Of a stretch of 64,000 bases of DNA, positions 8,687-17,418 are shown piece after piece. Each line of letters opens with the position of its first letter. Position 1 is the stretch's first letter. The translations under genes and the position numbers were made by a program. The stretch is from Flavobacteriales bacterium (GTDB lineage Bacteria; Bacteroidota; Bacteroidia; CAIKAF01). The stretch covers positions 124,001 through 188,000 of the forward strand of contig JANWKT010000001.1 of NCBI GenBank assembly GCA_025451235.1, in the 5' to 3' direction. The notes under the pieces are model-generated. The model did not search any database. It worked only from the letters and a program-made list of their open reading frames with translations, and had not been told where the DNA came from.

Positions 8687-9550
8687 ATGAAAGAACATGC
8701 AATTCGAGAAGTAGACATATTGGTTTTATCTGATATCCATCTGGGCACCTATGGCTGTCACGCCAAAGAGCTATTAAAATACCTCAAAACCATCAGACCC
8801 AAACAGGTAATATTGAATGGGGATATTATTGATATATGGCAGTTTTCAAAAAAATACTGGCCGAAATCGCATATGAAGGTGATCAAAAAATTCGTGAAGT
8901 ATATTACCAACGAAATACCTGTATACTATATTACAGGAAACCATGATGAAATGCTCAGAAAATTTACCGATTTTTCGATGGGTAGTTTTCATCTAAGAAA
9001 TGAGTTGGTGCTTACCCTGGATGACAAAAAAACCTGGTTCTTCCACGGTGATCTGGTAGATGTATCCATGAGGTATTCCAAATTTCTGGCCAAAGTGGGT
9101 GGCAAATCATACGATATGCTGGTATTGGTGAACAGGGCCATTAATTATTTGTTCAATAAAGAAGAAACCGATAAGATCCAGTTTTCTCATCACGTAAAAC
9201 AATCGGTAAAAAGAGCCATTAAGCATATCAGCGATTACGAAAAGGTAGCGGTAGAAATCGCCGCTGCCAAACAATATGATAGCATTATCTGCGGTCATAT
9301 CCACCAACCCAAGATCCAGGATTATGAATTCAATGGAAAGAATATTACCTATATCAATTCAGGCGATTGGGTAGAAAGTTTATCTTCCATGGAATATTAC
9401 GATGGGCAATGGCATACCTATAAATATATTCAGGACCCTATTATTAAAACGGTAACCGAAGAAGAAACCGAAGAATCGGAAATGAGCCATGAAACAGCAG
9501 AAGAAATGGCTTATTTTATGGGATTCCAGCAAATGATGTTTGTGAAATAG
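8687..9550 (+). CDS. UDP-2,3-diacylglucosamine diphosphatase-like metallophosphatase
   Basis: A 287-residue calcineurin-like phosphoesterase of the LpxH-type group, which removes UMP from UDP-2,3-diacylglucosamine in lipid A synthesis. All metal-binding motifs are visible: SDIHLG (15-20), GDIID (near 46), GNHD (near 85), HGDLVD (near 121), GHIHQP (near 204) and NSGDW (near 224). The tail after residue 255 is acidic (EEETEESE) and extends beyond the catalytic domain. A perfect -7 element TAACTTTG lies at 8661-8668, 18 bases before the ATG. Many Bacteroidota relatives carry this annotation, but substrate proof is family-level only. Confidence 0.85.
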   Translation: MKEHAIREVDILVLSDIHLGTYGCHAKELLKYLKTIRPKQVILNGDIIDIWQFSKKYWPKSHMKVIKKFVKYITNEIPVYYITGNHDEMLRKFTDFSMGSFHLRNELVLTLDDKKTWFFHGDLVDVSMRYSKFLAKVGGKSYDMLVLVNRAINYLFNKEETDKIQFSHHVKQSVKRAIKHISDYEKVAVEIAAAKQYDSIICGHIHQPKIQDYEFNGKNITYINSGDWVESLSSMEYYDGQWHTYKYIQDPIIKTVTEEETEESEMSHETAEEMAYFMGFQQMMFVK

Positions 9551-9571
9551 TGAATGGTTATTAGAAAATAG

Positions 9572-11377
9572 TTATTGGTTGGAATGAAAGAAGGCATGCA
9601 CTTTTTTAGCTCTTGACAAGCCCACCACCTCTTCTAGTTCTTCAACTGTCGCCTCTTTTATTTTTTTTACCGATTTAAAGTGTCTCAGCAATTCTGTGGC
9701 GGTAGCTTCCCCAATTCCTTCGATATCCTCCAGCTCCGTTTTTATCAATGATTTTTGATGCCTTTTTCGGTAATGTGTGATCCCAAACCGGTGTGCTTCG
9801 TTCCTCATTTGTTGGATCACCTTCAGGGTCTCACTTCTTTTATCTATATATAATGGGAATGAATCTCCCGGATAGAAAATCTCCTCCAGCTTTTTGGCAA
9901 TGCCGATCACTGTAATCTTCCCTCTTAATCCCAATTCATCCAATACCTCCACCGCCATGCTTAATTGCCCCTTACCCCCATCTATCACGATCAATTGTGG
10001 TAAGGGTTGGTTCTCTTCCAACAAACGGGTATATCTTCTGGTGAGCACCTCCTTCATGGTGGCAAAATCGTCGGGGCCCTCCACGGTTTTAATATTATAA
10101 TGTCTATAATCCTTTTTGCTGGGCTTGGCATCTTTAAAACATACCATGGCCGAAACGGGAAAAGCTCCCTGGAAATTTGAATTATCAAAACATTCAATAT
10201 GTTTTGGTAGTTCCTGCATTCTCAGGTCCTTCATCATGGTTTCCATAATCCGATCGGCATGAGATTGGGGATCTTTTATCTCGAGTTGCTTCAATTTATC
10301 GAGTTTAAAATATTTTACATTTCGCTGCGACAATTCGAGTAATAATTTTTTATCTCCTCTTTGGGGAACCGTAATTTTTACTCCTGGTATTTCCAGGTCC
10401 ACCTCAAAAGGCAAGATCATTTCTTTTGAATCACTTAAAAAAAGATTGCGCAATTCGATCATTCCTAACAGTAAAAGTTCCTCGTCTGACTCATCCATTT
10501 TCTTTTTTAACTCAATGGTATGCCCCTGTACAATGGCTCCAGACAAGATCTTTAAATAATTAACATAGGCAAATTTCGTATCGGATTCCACCGAGAAAAC
10601 ATCCACATCATCGATATCAGGATGCACTACCACATTTTTGTCTTTGAATTTCTCCAGATAATCGAGTTTATCTTTTATCTGTTGGGCCTCTTCGAATTGG
10701 TATTTTTCAGAAAGCTCCTGCATCATTTTTTTTAACTGGCGGGCAACATCATTTACATTCCCCTTTACAATATTCCGGATCTGGGCAATCATTTGTAAGT
10801 ACTCCTCTTCTGTCTGTTTGTTTTCGCAGGGACCTTTACAATTGCCTATATGGTATTCCAAACAAACCTTGAACTTTTTAGCCTCGATGTTCTCCTTGGT
10901 AAGTTTGAGCTGGCAGGTACGGATATGGTACAACTGTTTGATCAGGTCCAATACGGCCCGCATGGTCTTTACAGAGGTATAGGGTCCAAAATACTCTGAT
11001 CCATCTTTCACTTTCTTACGGGTGGGAAATATCCTGGGAAAGGGTTCTTTTTTAATACATATCCACGGAAAGGTTTTGTCATCCTTGAGTTGAACATTAA
11101 AACGGGGCTGGTGCTTTTTAATAAGTGTATTTTCCAGCAACAATGATTCCATTTCGTTGTTCACCACAATAAAACGGATATCTGCAATATTTTTAACGAG
11201 GACCTGGGTCTTCCGGTTCTCATACTGGATCTTGTTGAAATAGGAACTTACCCGGTTCTTGATGTTCTTGGCTTTACCCACATAAATGATCTTACCCTCC
11301 CTATCAAAATATTGATAGATACCAGGAACCTCAGGAAGGGATTTAAGTAAATCTTTTATTTTTTGATCTTGATCCAT
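9572..11377 (-). CDS. uvrC: Excinuclease ABC subunit C
   Basis: UvrC makes the dual incisions in nucleotide excision repair. The 601 residues contain, in order, the GIY-YIG nuclease (PGIYQYFDREGKIIYVGKAKN, residues about 18-38), a Cys-containing linker (HIGNCKGPCEN), the UVR domain near 200-235 that contacts UvrB, the RNase H-like second nuclease (HIECFDNSNFQG near 401), and C-terminal helix-hairpin-helix motifs (IEGIGEATATELLRHF). Length is normal. It stands alone on the minus strand and converges with the phosphatase gene 21 bases away. Confidence 0.97.
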   Translation of the reverse strand: MDQDQKIKDLLKSLPEVPGIYQYFDREGKIIYVGKAKNIKNRVSSYFNKIQYENRKTQVLVKNIADIRFIVVNNEMESLLLENTLIKKHQPRFNVQLKDDKTFPWICIKKEPFPRIFPTRKKVKDGSEYFGPYTSVKTMRAVLDLIKQLYHIRTCQLKLTKENIEAKKFKVCLEYHIGNCKGPCENKQTEEEYLQMIAQIRNIVKGNVNDVARQLKKMMQELSEKYQFEEAQQIKDKLDYLEKFKDKNVVVHPDIDDVDVFSVESDTKFAYVNYLKILSGAIVQGHTIELKKKMDESDEELLLLGMIELRNLFLSDSKEMILPFEVDLEIPGVKITVPQRGDKKLLLELSQRNVKYFKLDKLKQLEIKDPQSHADRIMETMMKDLRMQELPKHIECFDNSNFQGAFPVSAMVCFKDAKPSKKDYRHYNIKTVEGPDDFATMKEVLTRRYTRLLEENQPLPQLIVIDGGKGQLSMAVEVLDELGLRGKITVIGIAKKLEEIFYPGDSFPLYIDKRSETLKVIQQMRNEAHRFGITHYRKRHQKSLIKTELEDIEGIGEATATELLRHFKSVKKIKEATVEELEEVVGLSRAKKVHAFFHSNQ

Positions 11378-11471
11378 TCATTTGCAAAAATACAAGATAA
11401 TATGAAGGAATAGAGCATGATTAATTCCATCAAACTGAGGTAAGAAAACTAGAAGATGGAGAGGTTAGGAC

Positions 11472-11639
11472 TTAATCTACCCTGCCAGGGCATTTTTTAC
11501 AGCGCTTACCTTTTTTTTTGAATTTTTCGCAGCACTTTTTCTTTTTCATGAACATCGTGTTGTTCTCTTGGATATTCATGCAACAATTCACTGCGTTGCA
11601 AATCGGTTGAACAATCGGATTGTATGGTAATGGCTTCAT
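11472..11639 (-). CDS. Cys/Lys-rich microprotein (55 aa, or 25-27 aa from internal starts)
   Basis: A short frame starting ATG at 11639 and ending TAA at 11472 encodes 55 residues. The C-terminal half (MKKKKCCEKFKKKGKRCKKC, then PGRVD) is extremely basic and holds four cysteines in a CC-(x)9-C-(x)2-C pattern. Three more Cys lie in the N-terminal half (ICNAVNCC). A near-perfect promoter sits immediately upstream, and the predicted transcript start falls within a few bases of the first ATG. The real start may therefore be Met21, Met29 or Met31, giving a 25-27-residue core after a normal leader. I have the impression that similar short Cys/Lys-rich frames occur in other Bacteroidota but cannot verify it. 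The Cys spacing suggests metal, perhaps zinc or copper, binding. It lies in the 342-base gap between uvrC and the hmu operon. Confidence 0.55.
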   Translation of the reverse strand: MKPLPYNPIVQPICNAVNCCMNIQENNTMFMKKKKCCEKFKKKGKRCKKCPGRVD

Positions 11640-11647
11640 TTCGGATG

Positions 11648-11678
11648 CAAATATAGGCCCTTAAAGGTCTTGCTCAAA
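11648..11678 (-). promoter_or_regulatory. Promoter of the Cys/Lys-rich microprotein
   Basis: On the minus strand TTTG (11675-11678), 19 bases, then TATATTTG (11648-11655) match the Bacteroidota -33/-7 consensus exactly in sequence and spacing. The expected start of transcription is near 11641-11643. Confidence 0.7.
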
Positions 11679-11719
11679 GCCTAGGAGGCTAAATACCCTA
11701 AACGGGGTAGCCTTGAACA

Positions 11720-12730
11720 TTAAAACTTGGAAAACTCAAAGGCCGGGTAGCCTTTTTCACCCAAATCGTTCGTAAAGGAGATAAACCGAAGCTTATAAAA
11801 GTTATTTTCCACAGTTCTAATTATATAGGTCCTGTCAGGTTCTATTACATACACCATATTATCAAAATCATAATACTTCCAATCATATCCAATCGCATCC
11901 CAGAATTCAGAATATGAATAGGTTTGAAGATCTGTGTAGACAATATCAGTAAATGGCTTGCTAAAATCCTTTGCCACCTGCACCAAATATGGGTTGATCA
12001 GTACTCCATTCACAGAATAATCCTCGGTTATCTGGGTTTCGATCTGGGTAACTTTGGCTGTATATTGGGTAAATAATAAATCCCAATCATTCTTGTTCGG
12101 TTCTGCATCCACCTGTGAACCTGTACCACTCAAGCTGATATGCACAAAATTCTGGTTGGGGTCCTTGGTAACCGAAATGATATTTTCGCTGGAACCGTCA
12201 AGATTGGCTACCCTGATCTGGTAAACTCCACCCGTTAAACCAATTACCTGCATTTTCTTTTTACCAATATCTATCCCAAGGGTGGTGATACCTCTGTCTA
12301 CCACATATACAAACTGGTGTGAATTGGCATTTCCTGCGCTAAAGGTCCCCCATTCTCCCACAGCGGTGCTGTCCAGATATCCTTCAGACCTGTCGAATCG
12401 ATAGGTGAGTCCCGTTCCACTACTCACTGCATTAAAATCAGTGAAGCCTGTATTGGCAACCGACATTCTCTTCGCCAGATTCGTGAAAATATGATATTCA
12501 TTATCGCCACATTGAAAAGCCAGGTCCCAGGACTCCCTATGCACGATCTGAACAAAGGAATCGGTTTCAATATCGTAATACATCTGGATACCATAGTCGG
12601 GTCCCATAGCAGCCAGGCCGGAAGTAACCCCGGCAGGAGATTGGTAGGGAGGTACCGGCTCGTCCTCCTGGAAGCAGGAGGTAATACATGCTAACAGAAA
12701 TACGTATATGATATATTTGAGTCTTTTCAT
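11720..12730 (-). CDS. HmuY-family haem-binding lipoprotein
   Basis: A 336-residue HmuY-like lipoprotein. The signal peptide ends ACITSC (lipobox, Cys19), so it is probably anchored at the outer membrane. HmuY features are the repeated WDLAF/WDLLF segments (ESWDLAFQCGDNEYHIF and KNDWDLLFTQYT), the IGYDWKYYDF turn, and the closing YIIRTVENNFYKLRF strand pair. HmuY proteins take haem from host or environmental haemoproteins and hand it to the TonB receptor HmuR. Its ATG overlaps the stop of the receptor gene by 4 bases (ATGA), showing coupled translation. I cannot name the haem-ligating residues. It is a paralogue of the protein two genes upstream. Confidence 0.8.
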   Translation of the reverse strand: MKRLKYIIYVFLLACITSCFQEDEPVPPYQSPAGVTSGLAAMGPDYGIQMYYDIETDSFVQIVHRESWDLAFQCGDNEYHIFTNLAKRMSVANTGFTDFNAVSSGTGLTYRFDRSEGYLDSTAVGEWGTFSAGNANSHQFVYVVDRGITTLGIDIGKKKMQVIGLTGGVYQIRVANLDGSSENIISVTKDPNQNFVHISLSGTGSQVDAEPNKNDWDLLFTQYTAKVTQIETQITEDYSVNGVLINPYLVQVAKDFSKPFTDIVYTDLQTYSYSEFWDAIGYDWKYYDFDNMVYVIEPDRTYIIRTVENNFYKLRFISFTNDLGEKGYPAFEFSKF

Positions 12731-14973
12731 TTTTTGCTGACAATAAAATTATAGGCAATGGATACGCCAATGGTTCTGCCCCACATAGTGGGCAAAGTAG
12801 CACTTCCCACAGAGTGAGCACCGCCTGAATTTGCCCCCGATTGGTTGATATTGGTTACGTTCAATAAGTTCTTTCCGTACACTCCTATTTGTAATTTGTT
12901 TTTAAAAAACGACTGAAGGTAAGAAATATCCATGGTGCCAAAACTTTCAATCTGGCCTTCCTGAATTACTTCTGCCTGCAAAGTCTCATCATATTGGGTA
13001 TACAAGAAAGGTTGCGCTCCGGAGTATTTGAAAAATACGTTCAACCTTCCATGCCATTTTTTGAAATGATAGGAGGCATTCGTTTGAATTTCGGGATAAA
13101 ATTTATACTCATTGGTTCCAATCACTTCATCTGAGATCGTATTGATCACCCCGGTATAAGTAGCTCCCAGGCCAATCGAAAGGTTTTTCCAGCTGAAATT
13201 CAATGTAGCCTGACCTCCTACTGATTGGAACCTGGCAATATTCTCATTTCGGTAAACATTCGAATCCGCTGTAATGGAAACGGCAATGAGCCTGATCTGA
13301 TTTTGGATATCATTATAAAACCCTCCTGCAGAAAAACCAAACTCAACATGCTTATACTTTTTATTGGTATACGTGATACTCCCATTTATATTATTTCCAT
13401 ACTCTGCCTGGAGTTTTGTATTTCCATACACATTGTGGTTCACATCCACGAATAAAAAATACAGTTCCTTGAGTGTAGGTGCCCTGAATCCCCTTGAATA
13501 CGACAAGCGAATATCTACATTCTTATGTGGGGATAACCTGGTATGGAGAGATGGGATCACCGGCATTTCGAATTTCGACTGGTACCCATAACGCACTGCA
13601 GGTTTAATGCTCCAAATCTTTACCAGTTTGATCTCAGCAGCTGCAAAAACAGCTACATCTCCCATTTCCTGGAACCCATTTTCTATTCTTTCTCCACTGG
13701 CTGTTTCGTAATTAAATTCGTAGCCACCTTGCACTGTAATTCTTGAATTGGGTTTGTTATAATTATAGATCCCCCTGCTCATGACCTGGTTAAATACATC
13801 TACATTTTCTTCCATCAGATGTTGATCAAGGGTAACCAAATCTTTTCTAAAGGTTTGTCTCCTTCTTTGATAATAAGCATAAGAAACCGTAAGGTCGAGG
13901 TGATGGTTTTTAGCAATATAACCTGTAAAGAATAATCCATGTGTGGTGCGGATGGTCCTGAACCATTGGTCAACCGCCGTTACGTAAAACGGTGTTTCCG
14001 GTGTCCCTTTATTTTCCAATAGTTCATGGAAGATATTTCCGGAATAGCGAAGGTTGAGTAATTTAAAGGATCGGTTATACTGTACTTCTCCAAAATATTG
14101 TTCTTTGGGTTTCCACAGTTTGTACCTGGTAATGGAATCGGTGGTACTGAATCCATCGAAAAAATACCTACCCCCGTTGATCTGAAGAAAATTCTTTTTG
14201 AATTTCCATCCCAGTCTTGCATCTACATTATACGTTCCTACCGATTCATAATAAAATTTTGTACTCCCTTCCAAATTATGGTGCTGGGTCTTTTTGGTAA
14301 TAATATTGATCACCCCACCCATGGCATTGCTACCATATATTGTAGAGGTGGATCCTTCAATCACTTCGATTTTCTCCACATTGTTCATATTGATCTGGCT
14401 AAGGTCCAGGTTACCATCCAATCTCCCAATCAATGGGACCCCATCCACCATGATCTTTACGTTCTCCCCACCCACACCTTGCATCTTAACACCGGTACCC
14501 AATACAGCATCCTGCGACAAACGAATGTTCAAATCGTTGGTGAGCAAGTCACGTAAATTTTGTGCCCCCTGACTTTCGATCCTTATCCTGTCGATCACCT
14601 TGATCTTATAAACAGATTCCTGCACCCTCGTAGGTACTGCATAGGAAGTAACCACAAATTCATTCATCTGCGACTGGTCTTCCTGGAAAGTAAAATGAAA
14701 ATCCTGACCCGGAGTGATCGTATCAACAATAGTTTTGAATCCTACAAAGGATATTCTAATTTGCGCATTTGAGGTAGCTATATTCTTTATTTTCCCCTCT
14801 GCATTGGTAATTTCATACATGGCCTTTTCGCCGTTCAGTGGGTCGATAAAAATATGGGCCCCATACACTTCTTTGCCCTCGGTGTCTTTTACATAAATAA
14901 AAGATTGGGCTGAAACAAGTCCAGCCCAACCCACTATACACAAGAATACTATGTAGTTTTTATAACTATTCAA
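12727..14973 (-). CDS. TonB-dependent haem receptor, HmuR-like
   Basis: A 748-residue TonB-dependent receptor. It has a signal peptide (cleaved after SAQ, residue 23), a carboxypeptidase-like N-terminal extension (about 25-95), a plug (about 115-230, with DGVPLIGRLDG and IEVIEGSTSTIYGSNAMGGVINII-type signature ending in the plug), and a beta-barrel to the C-terminus. Residues 496-521 show the haem-receptor layout: a FRAP box (GFRAPTLKEL), His513 in DVNHNVYG, and a degenerate NPNL box (GNTKL). Known haem receptors use the His between the two boxes. The start is a TTG three bases after the upstream stop, and there is no better in-frame ATG before the signal peptide. It sits between two HmuY-like genes. 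Confidence 0.85.
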   Translation of the reverse strand: MNSYKNYIVFLCIVGWAGLVSAQSFIYVKDTEGKEVYGAHIFIDPLNGEKAMYEITNAEGKIKNIATSNAQIRISFVGFKTIVDTITPGQDFHFTFQEDQSQMNEFVVTSYAVPTRVQESVYKIKVIDRIRIESQGAQNLRDLLTNDLNIRLSQDAVLGTGVKMQGVGGENVKIMVDGVPLIGRLDGNLDLSQINMNNVEKIEVIEGSTSTIYGSNAMGGVINIITKKTQHHNLEGSTKFYYESVGTYNVDARLGWKFKKNFLQINGGRYFFDGFSTTDSITRYKLWKPKEQYFGEVQYNRSFKLLNLRYSGNIFHELLENKGTPETPFYVTAVDQWFRTIRTTHGLFFTGYIAKNHHLDLTVSYAYYQRRRQTFRKDLVTLDQHLMEENVDVFNQVMSRGIYNYNKPNSRITVQGGYEFNYETASGERIENGFQEMGDVAVFAAAEIKLVKIWSIKPAVRYGYQSKFEMPVIPSLHTRLSPHKNVDIRLSYSRGFRAPTLKELYFLFVDVNHNVYGNTKLQAEYGNNINGSITYTNKKYKHVEFGFSAGGFYNDIQNQIRLIAVSITADSNVYRNENIARFQSVGGQATLNFSWKNLSIGLGATYTGVINTISDEVIGTNEYKFYPEIQTNASYHFKKWHGRLNVFFKYSGAQPFLYTQYDETLQAEVIQEGQIESFGTMDISYLQSFFKNKLQIGVYGKNLLNVTNINQSGANSGGAHSVGSATLPTMWGRTIGVSIAYNFIVSKK

Positions 14974-14976
14974 AGA

Positions 14977-16233
14977 TTATCTAATAATAAATTTTTGGTT
15001 TGACATGGCATTTCCAACCTGAACCCTGGCAATATAAATACCTGTTGAAAGATTCATGGAGGTAAGGTCTATCATTACATGGTTAAATCCATGGTTATTG
15101 CTCAGTTTTTGTGTGGTGATCAATTTCCCATTCATATCAACAATACTTAAATCAGCGGTTTCAACATCGTTGTCCATTGTATAGGCAATATGGATAAAAT
15201 CCGATGCTGGATTAGGATATATATTGAAATTAGCCATATTGTTTCCTTCCTCCTCTACCGATACCCAACCTGCCTGACGTACATTGAACAAGTATTTTCC
15301 AGCACCGGAACCTACAAAACCTGTAAACCAGATCTGGTAAATATCCCCTTGGAGGTCTTCCACAAAATACGACAATGAATCTTCAATTACCCAAACTCCG
15401 GTAAATGCTTTCCAATCGTGTCCGATCTCGGTCATATTAACTGACGTGGGATAATAGGTGGAATACCAAACATTGTATGCATCCGATGGTACAATATATC
15501 TGGCTTCGGTGATCTTTACCCCTTCATTGGCTCTTACTCCTGTTACAGGATAATATCCTACACCCAGCCAAGCCGCATAACGATCGAACATCAGGTCATA
15601 ACTGCTTTTGGAGGGCTCTCTATCCATAATGCTACTGGTGGCCAATGCTACGTATGAATAATTTTTATTGGTGTTTCTGTTCACTGTAAAGGTATTGTCA
15701 CCACTATTGTCCAGGTTTGCTACCCGAATGGTGATCGAATTGCTCATGGATGCAAAATTTTTGATCCATACTTTTTTATAAACTGAACCCCCGGCTAAAC
15801 GAATAACAAACAATTTATCTCCAATTACATCATGGGTAATATTGTTATAATTCCCCCAGCCATAGTTTGGATGACCGGTCGCTCCGGTTTCAAAAGCACT
15901 TGGCTCGAAACTGGTATCACTGTCATGGCAACGGATCCAACTTACTCCTCCTTGCAGACCAGCAGTATCCAAGCTGGACCAAGTAGTGGTATCTCCTATT
16001 GATTTATATAGCTCCACCCCAAAACCTTCGTTGATCCGAATAGCCACCGTAAAGAGGGCATTAGAAGCAATGGCAATATCCCAATCGTTATTGGCGGTAA
16101 TGGTATCATTTCCGGTACCAATGGTATAATATCCCTTTCCCACATATCCGGCACCAATAGTTACGGAATCGGGAGTTTGTGCCTGAATCCCCAGAATGGT
16201 ACTGACTAAAATAATCGTAAAAATCTTCTTCAT
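14977..16233 (-). CDS. HmuY-like protein with T9SS sorting domain
   Basis: A 418-residue secreted protein. A signal peptide (ending IQAQ, near residue 19) is followed by a HmuY-like region (about 20-325) and a type IX secretion sorting domain (about 335-418: FNIYPNPASDFIHIAY, SIVDMNGKLI, STGIYIARVQ). Paralogy with the lipoprotein two genes downstream is visible at IRVANLD, at EPSKSSYDLMF against EPNKNDWDLLF, and at IGHDWKAF against IGYDWKYYDF. T9SS cargo crosses the outer membrane and is released or anchored by A-LPS, so this paralogue would work outside the cell. It leads the operon, three bases ahead of the receptor. A direct haem-binding role is inferred. Confidence 0.75.
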   Translation of the reverse strand: MKKIFTIILVSTILGIQAQTPDSVTIGAGYVGKGYYTIGTGNDTITANNDWDIAIASNALFTVAIRINEGFGVELYKSIGDTTTWSSLDTAGLQGGVSWIRCHDSDTSFEPSAFETGATGHPNYGWGNYNNITHDVIGDKLFVIRLAGGSVYKKVWIKNFASMSNSITIRVANLDNSGDNTFTVNRNTNKNYSYVALATSSIMDREPSKSSYDLMFDRYAAWLGVGYYPVTGVRANEGVKITEARYIVPSDAYNVWYSTYYPTSVNMTEIGHDWKAFTGVWVIEDSLSYFVEDLQGDIYQIWFTGFVGSGAGKYLFNVRQAGWVSVEEEGNNMANFNIYPNPASDFIHIAYTMDNDVETADLSIVDMNGKLITTQKLSNNHGFNHVMIDLTSMNLSTGIYIARVQVGNAMSNQKFIIR

Positions 16234-16265
16234 CGTTTATGTTTTAATTCATTGAATGTTGGCCG

Positions 16266-16296
16266 CAAAGGTATTGGCCGGAAGGCAAGTAAACAA
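16266..16296 (-). promoter_or_regulatory. Promoter of the hmu-like operon
   Basis: On the minus strand TTG (16294-16296), 20 bases, then TACCTTTG (16266-16273), a full -7 match. The ATG of the first operon gene is 33 bases downstream. A 6-bp inverted repeat AGGTTG/CAACCT lies upstream near 16324-16342 and is a possible operator. No Fur box is obvious to the eye. Confidence 0.6.
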
Positions 16297-16375
16297 TCCC
16301 GCATATTGGGTAAATTGACTACCTAAGGTTGGGTATTGCAACCTAATAAAACTAAACAGTTGTTAATTGATGGAT

Positions 16376-17032
16376 TTACTCTTTTTCCACCAGCCCTTGG
16401 GTATAGGCGTAATTGATCAGCTCTGCAGCGCTTTTGCAGGACAGTTTTTTCAGGATATTTTTGCGGTGGGTATATACAGTATGCGTACTTAAAAACAATT
16501 TATCAGCAATCTCCTTGGTGCTCTTTCCTTGGGTGATCAGCATCAATACTTCCATTTCTCTTTCGCTTAGATCGTCGTGGAGTTGTTGTTGAGGTTTTTC
16601 AGGGCCACGTTTAAAGCTATATTCGATCAATGCCTCTACTACCTTAGGGGTAAAGAACTTGATGCCCTCAATGGTTCCCCGGATGGTTTGCATCACCTCC
16701 TCGTCAGAGGAGTGAAGGGTAAAAAAACTGGTGATACTTAACTTATGCAGTTTATAAATGCTTTCTTTATCAGGATCGGAGAACAGAATGGTCTTGTATT
16801 TGACGATTAAGCCATTGGTTTCTTCCCATTCCGATTCCAGAAACATTTGCTCGAACCAACGATCGATCATTAGAATGGAAGGCTGATGCACCACTAGCAT
16901 TTCCAATAACTGCTGCCTTCCGGTTGCAATACCTGAAAGTTCCACATCCTCCATTTTCTCCAAAATGCGAACCAGGCCTGATGATACTACCTGCTGAGAG
17001 GTAGCTAAAACTATCTTTGTTGTAGAGGACAT
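16376..17032 (-). CDS. LuxR/NarL-type regulator with degenerate receiver
   Basis: A 218-residue regulator with an N-terminal receiver-like domain and a C-terminal LuxR helix-turn-helix (about 155-213: LSEREMEVLMLITQGKSTKE, then a THTVYTHRKNILKKL recognition helix). The receiver keeps an Asp at the phosphorylation position (Asp57 in LMIDRWF) but lacks the usual acidic pair after strand 1 and the conserved Lys: the ITSFFTLHS segment stands where GAxGYLxK is expected. It may therefore respond to something other than phosphorylation. It lies 142 bases upstream of the haem operon on the same strand, but the operon has its own promoter. Control of that operon is a guess from position. Confidence 0.8.
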   Translation of the reverse strand: MSSTTKIVLATSQQVVSSGLVRILEKMEDVELSGIATGRQQLLEMLVVHQPSILMIDRWFEQMFLESEWEETNGLIVKYKTILFSDPDKESIYKLHKLSITSFFTLHSSDEEVMQTIRGTIEGIKFFTPKVVEALIEYSFKRGPEKPQQQLHDDLSEREMEVLMLITQGKSTKEIADKLFLSTHTVYTHRKNILKKLSCKSAAELINYAYTQGLVEKE

Positions 17033-17321
17033 TTTCTTTAAAAAGCATGCAAAGATGCAAAAAAAAACCCTCTTTTCCTAATGATGTATGTGGGCCTGTT
17101 TTATGGTCCATCGCCTATTTTAATACATTATAATGCTAATTCATAAACGCAAAATTGCAAAGAGCAGATAGCATCGGAAACTCATGGGAGCGGGCATTAG
17201 CCATACTTAGTGAGGCAGTTTTGATAGAAGGAATGGGCTACTGAATAGGGTTTAGGCGGGAGCCTATGGATTTGAAGTGGATAGCTGTAGGAGCCGGCCT
17301 GTGGGCTGGTGATATTAGGTC
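17033..17321. other. Non-coding stretch between the regulator and polyprenyl synthase genes
   Basis: These 289 bases separate divergent genes. I find no convincing short gene, RNA or long repeat. Only short GC-rich words such as GGAGCCGGCCTGTGGGCTGG near 17290-17309 stand out. The next 97 bases (17322-17418) hold the promoter and leader of the synthase gene. Confidence 0.5.
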
Positions 17322-17349
17322 TTGTTTATTTTAAGCATATTTAATTTTG
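17322..17349 (+). promoter_or_regulatory. Promoter of the polyprenyl synthase gene
   Basis: TTG (17322-17324), 17 bases, then TAATTTTG (17342-17349), a full -7 match. The gene's ATG is 69 bases downstream. In-frame TTG at 17347 falls inside this promoter, which argues against any start that early. Confidence 0.55.
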
Positions 17350-17418
17350 CCATCTAAAATTTATGTGCAACTTTTGGAGCCCGTCCGAATCGGTTCATCC
17401 GGGCGGAGTAGATTGAGC

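Noticed and set aside
14098-14556. A 152-residue open frame antisense to the TonB receptor
   Set aside because: It is the complement of a well-supported receptor gene and carries no motif, start context or promoter of its own.
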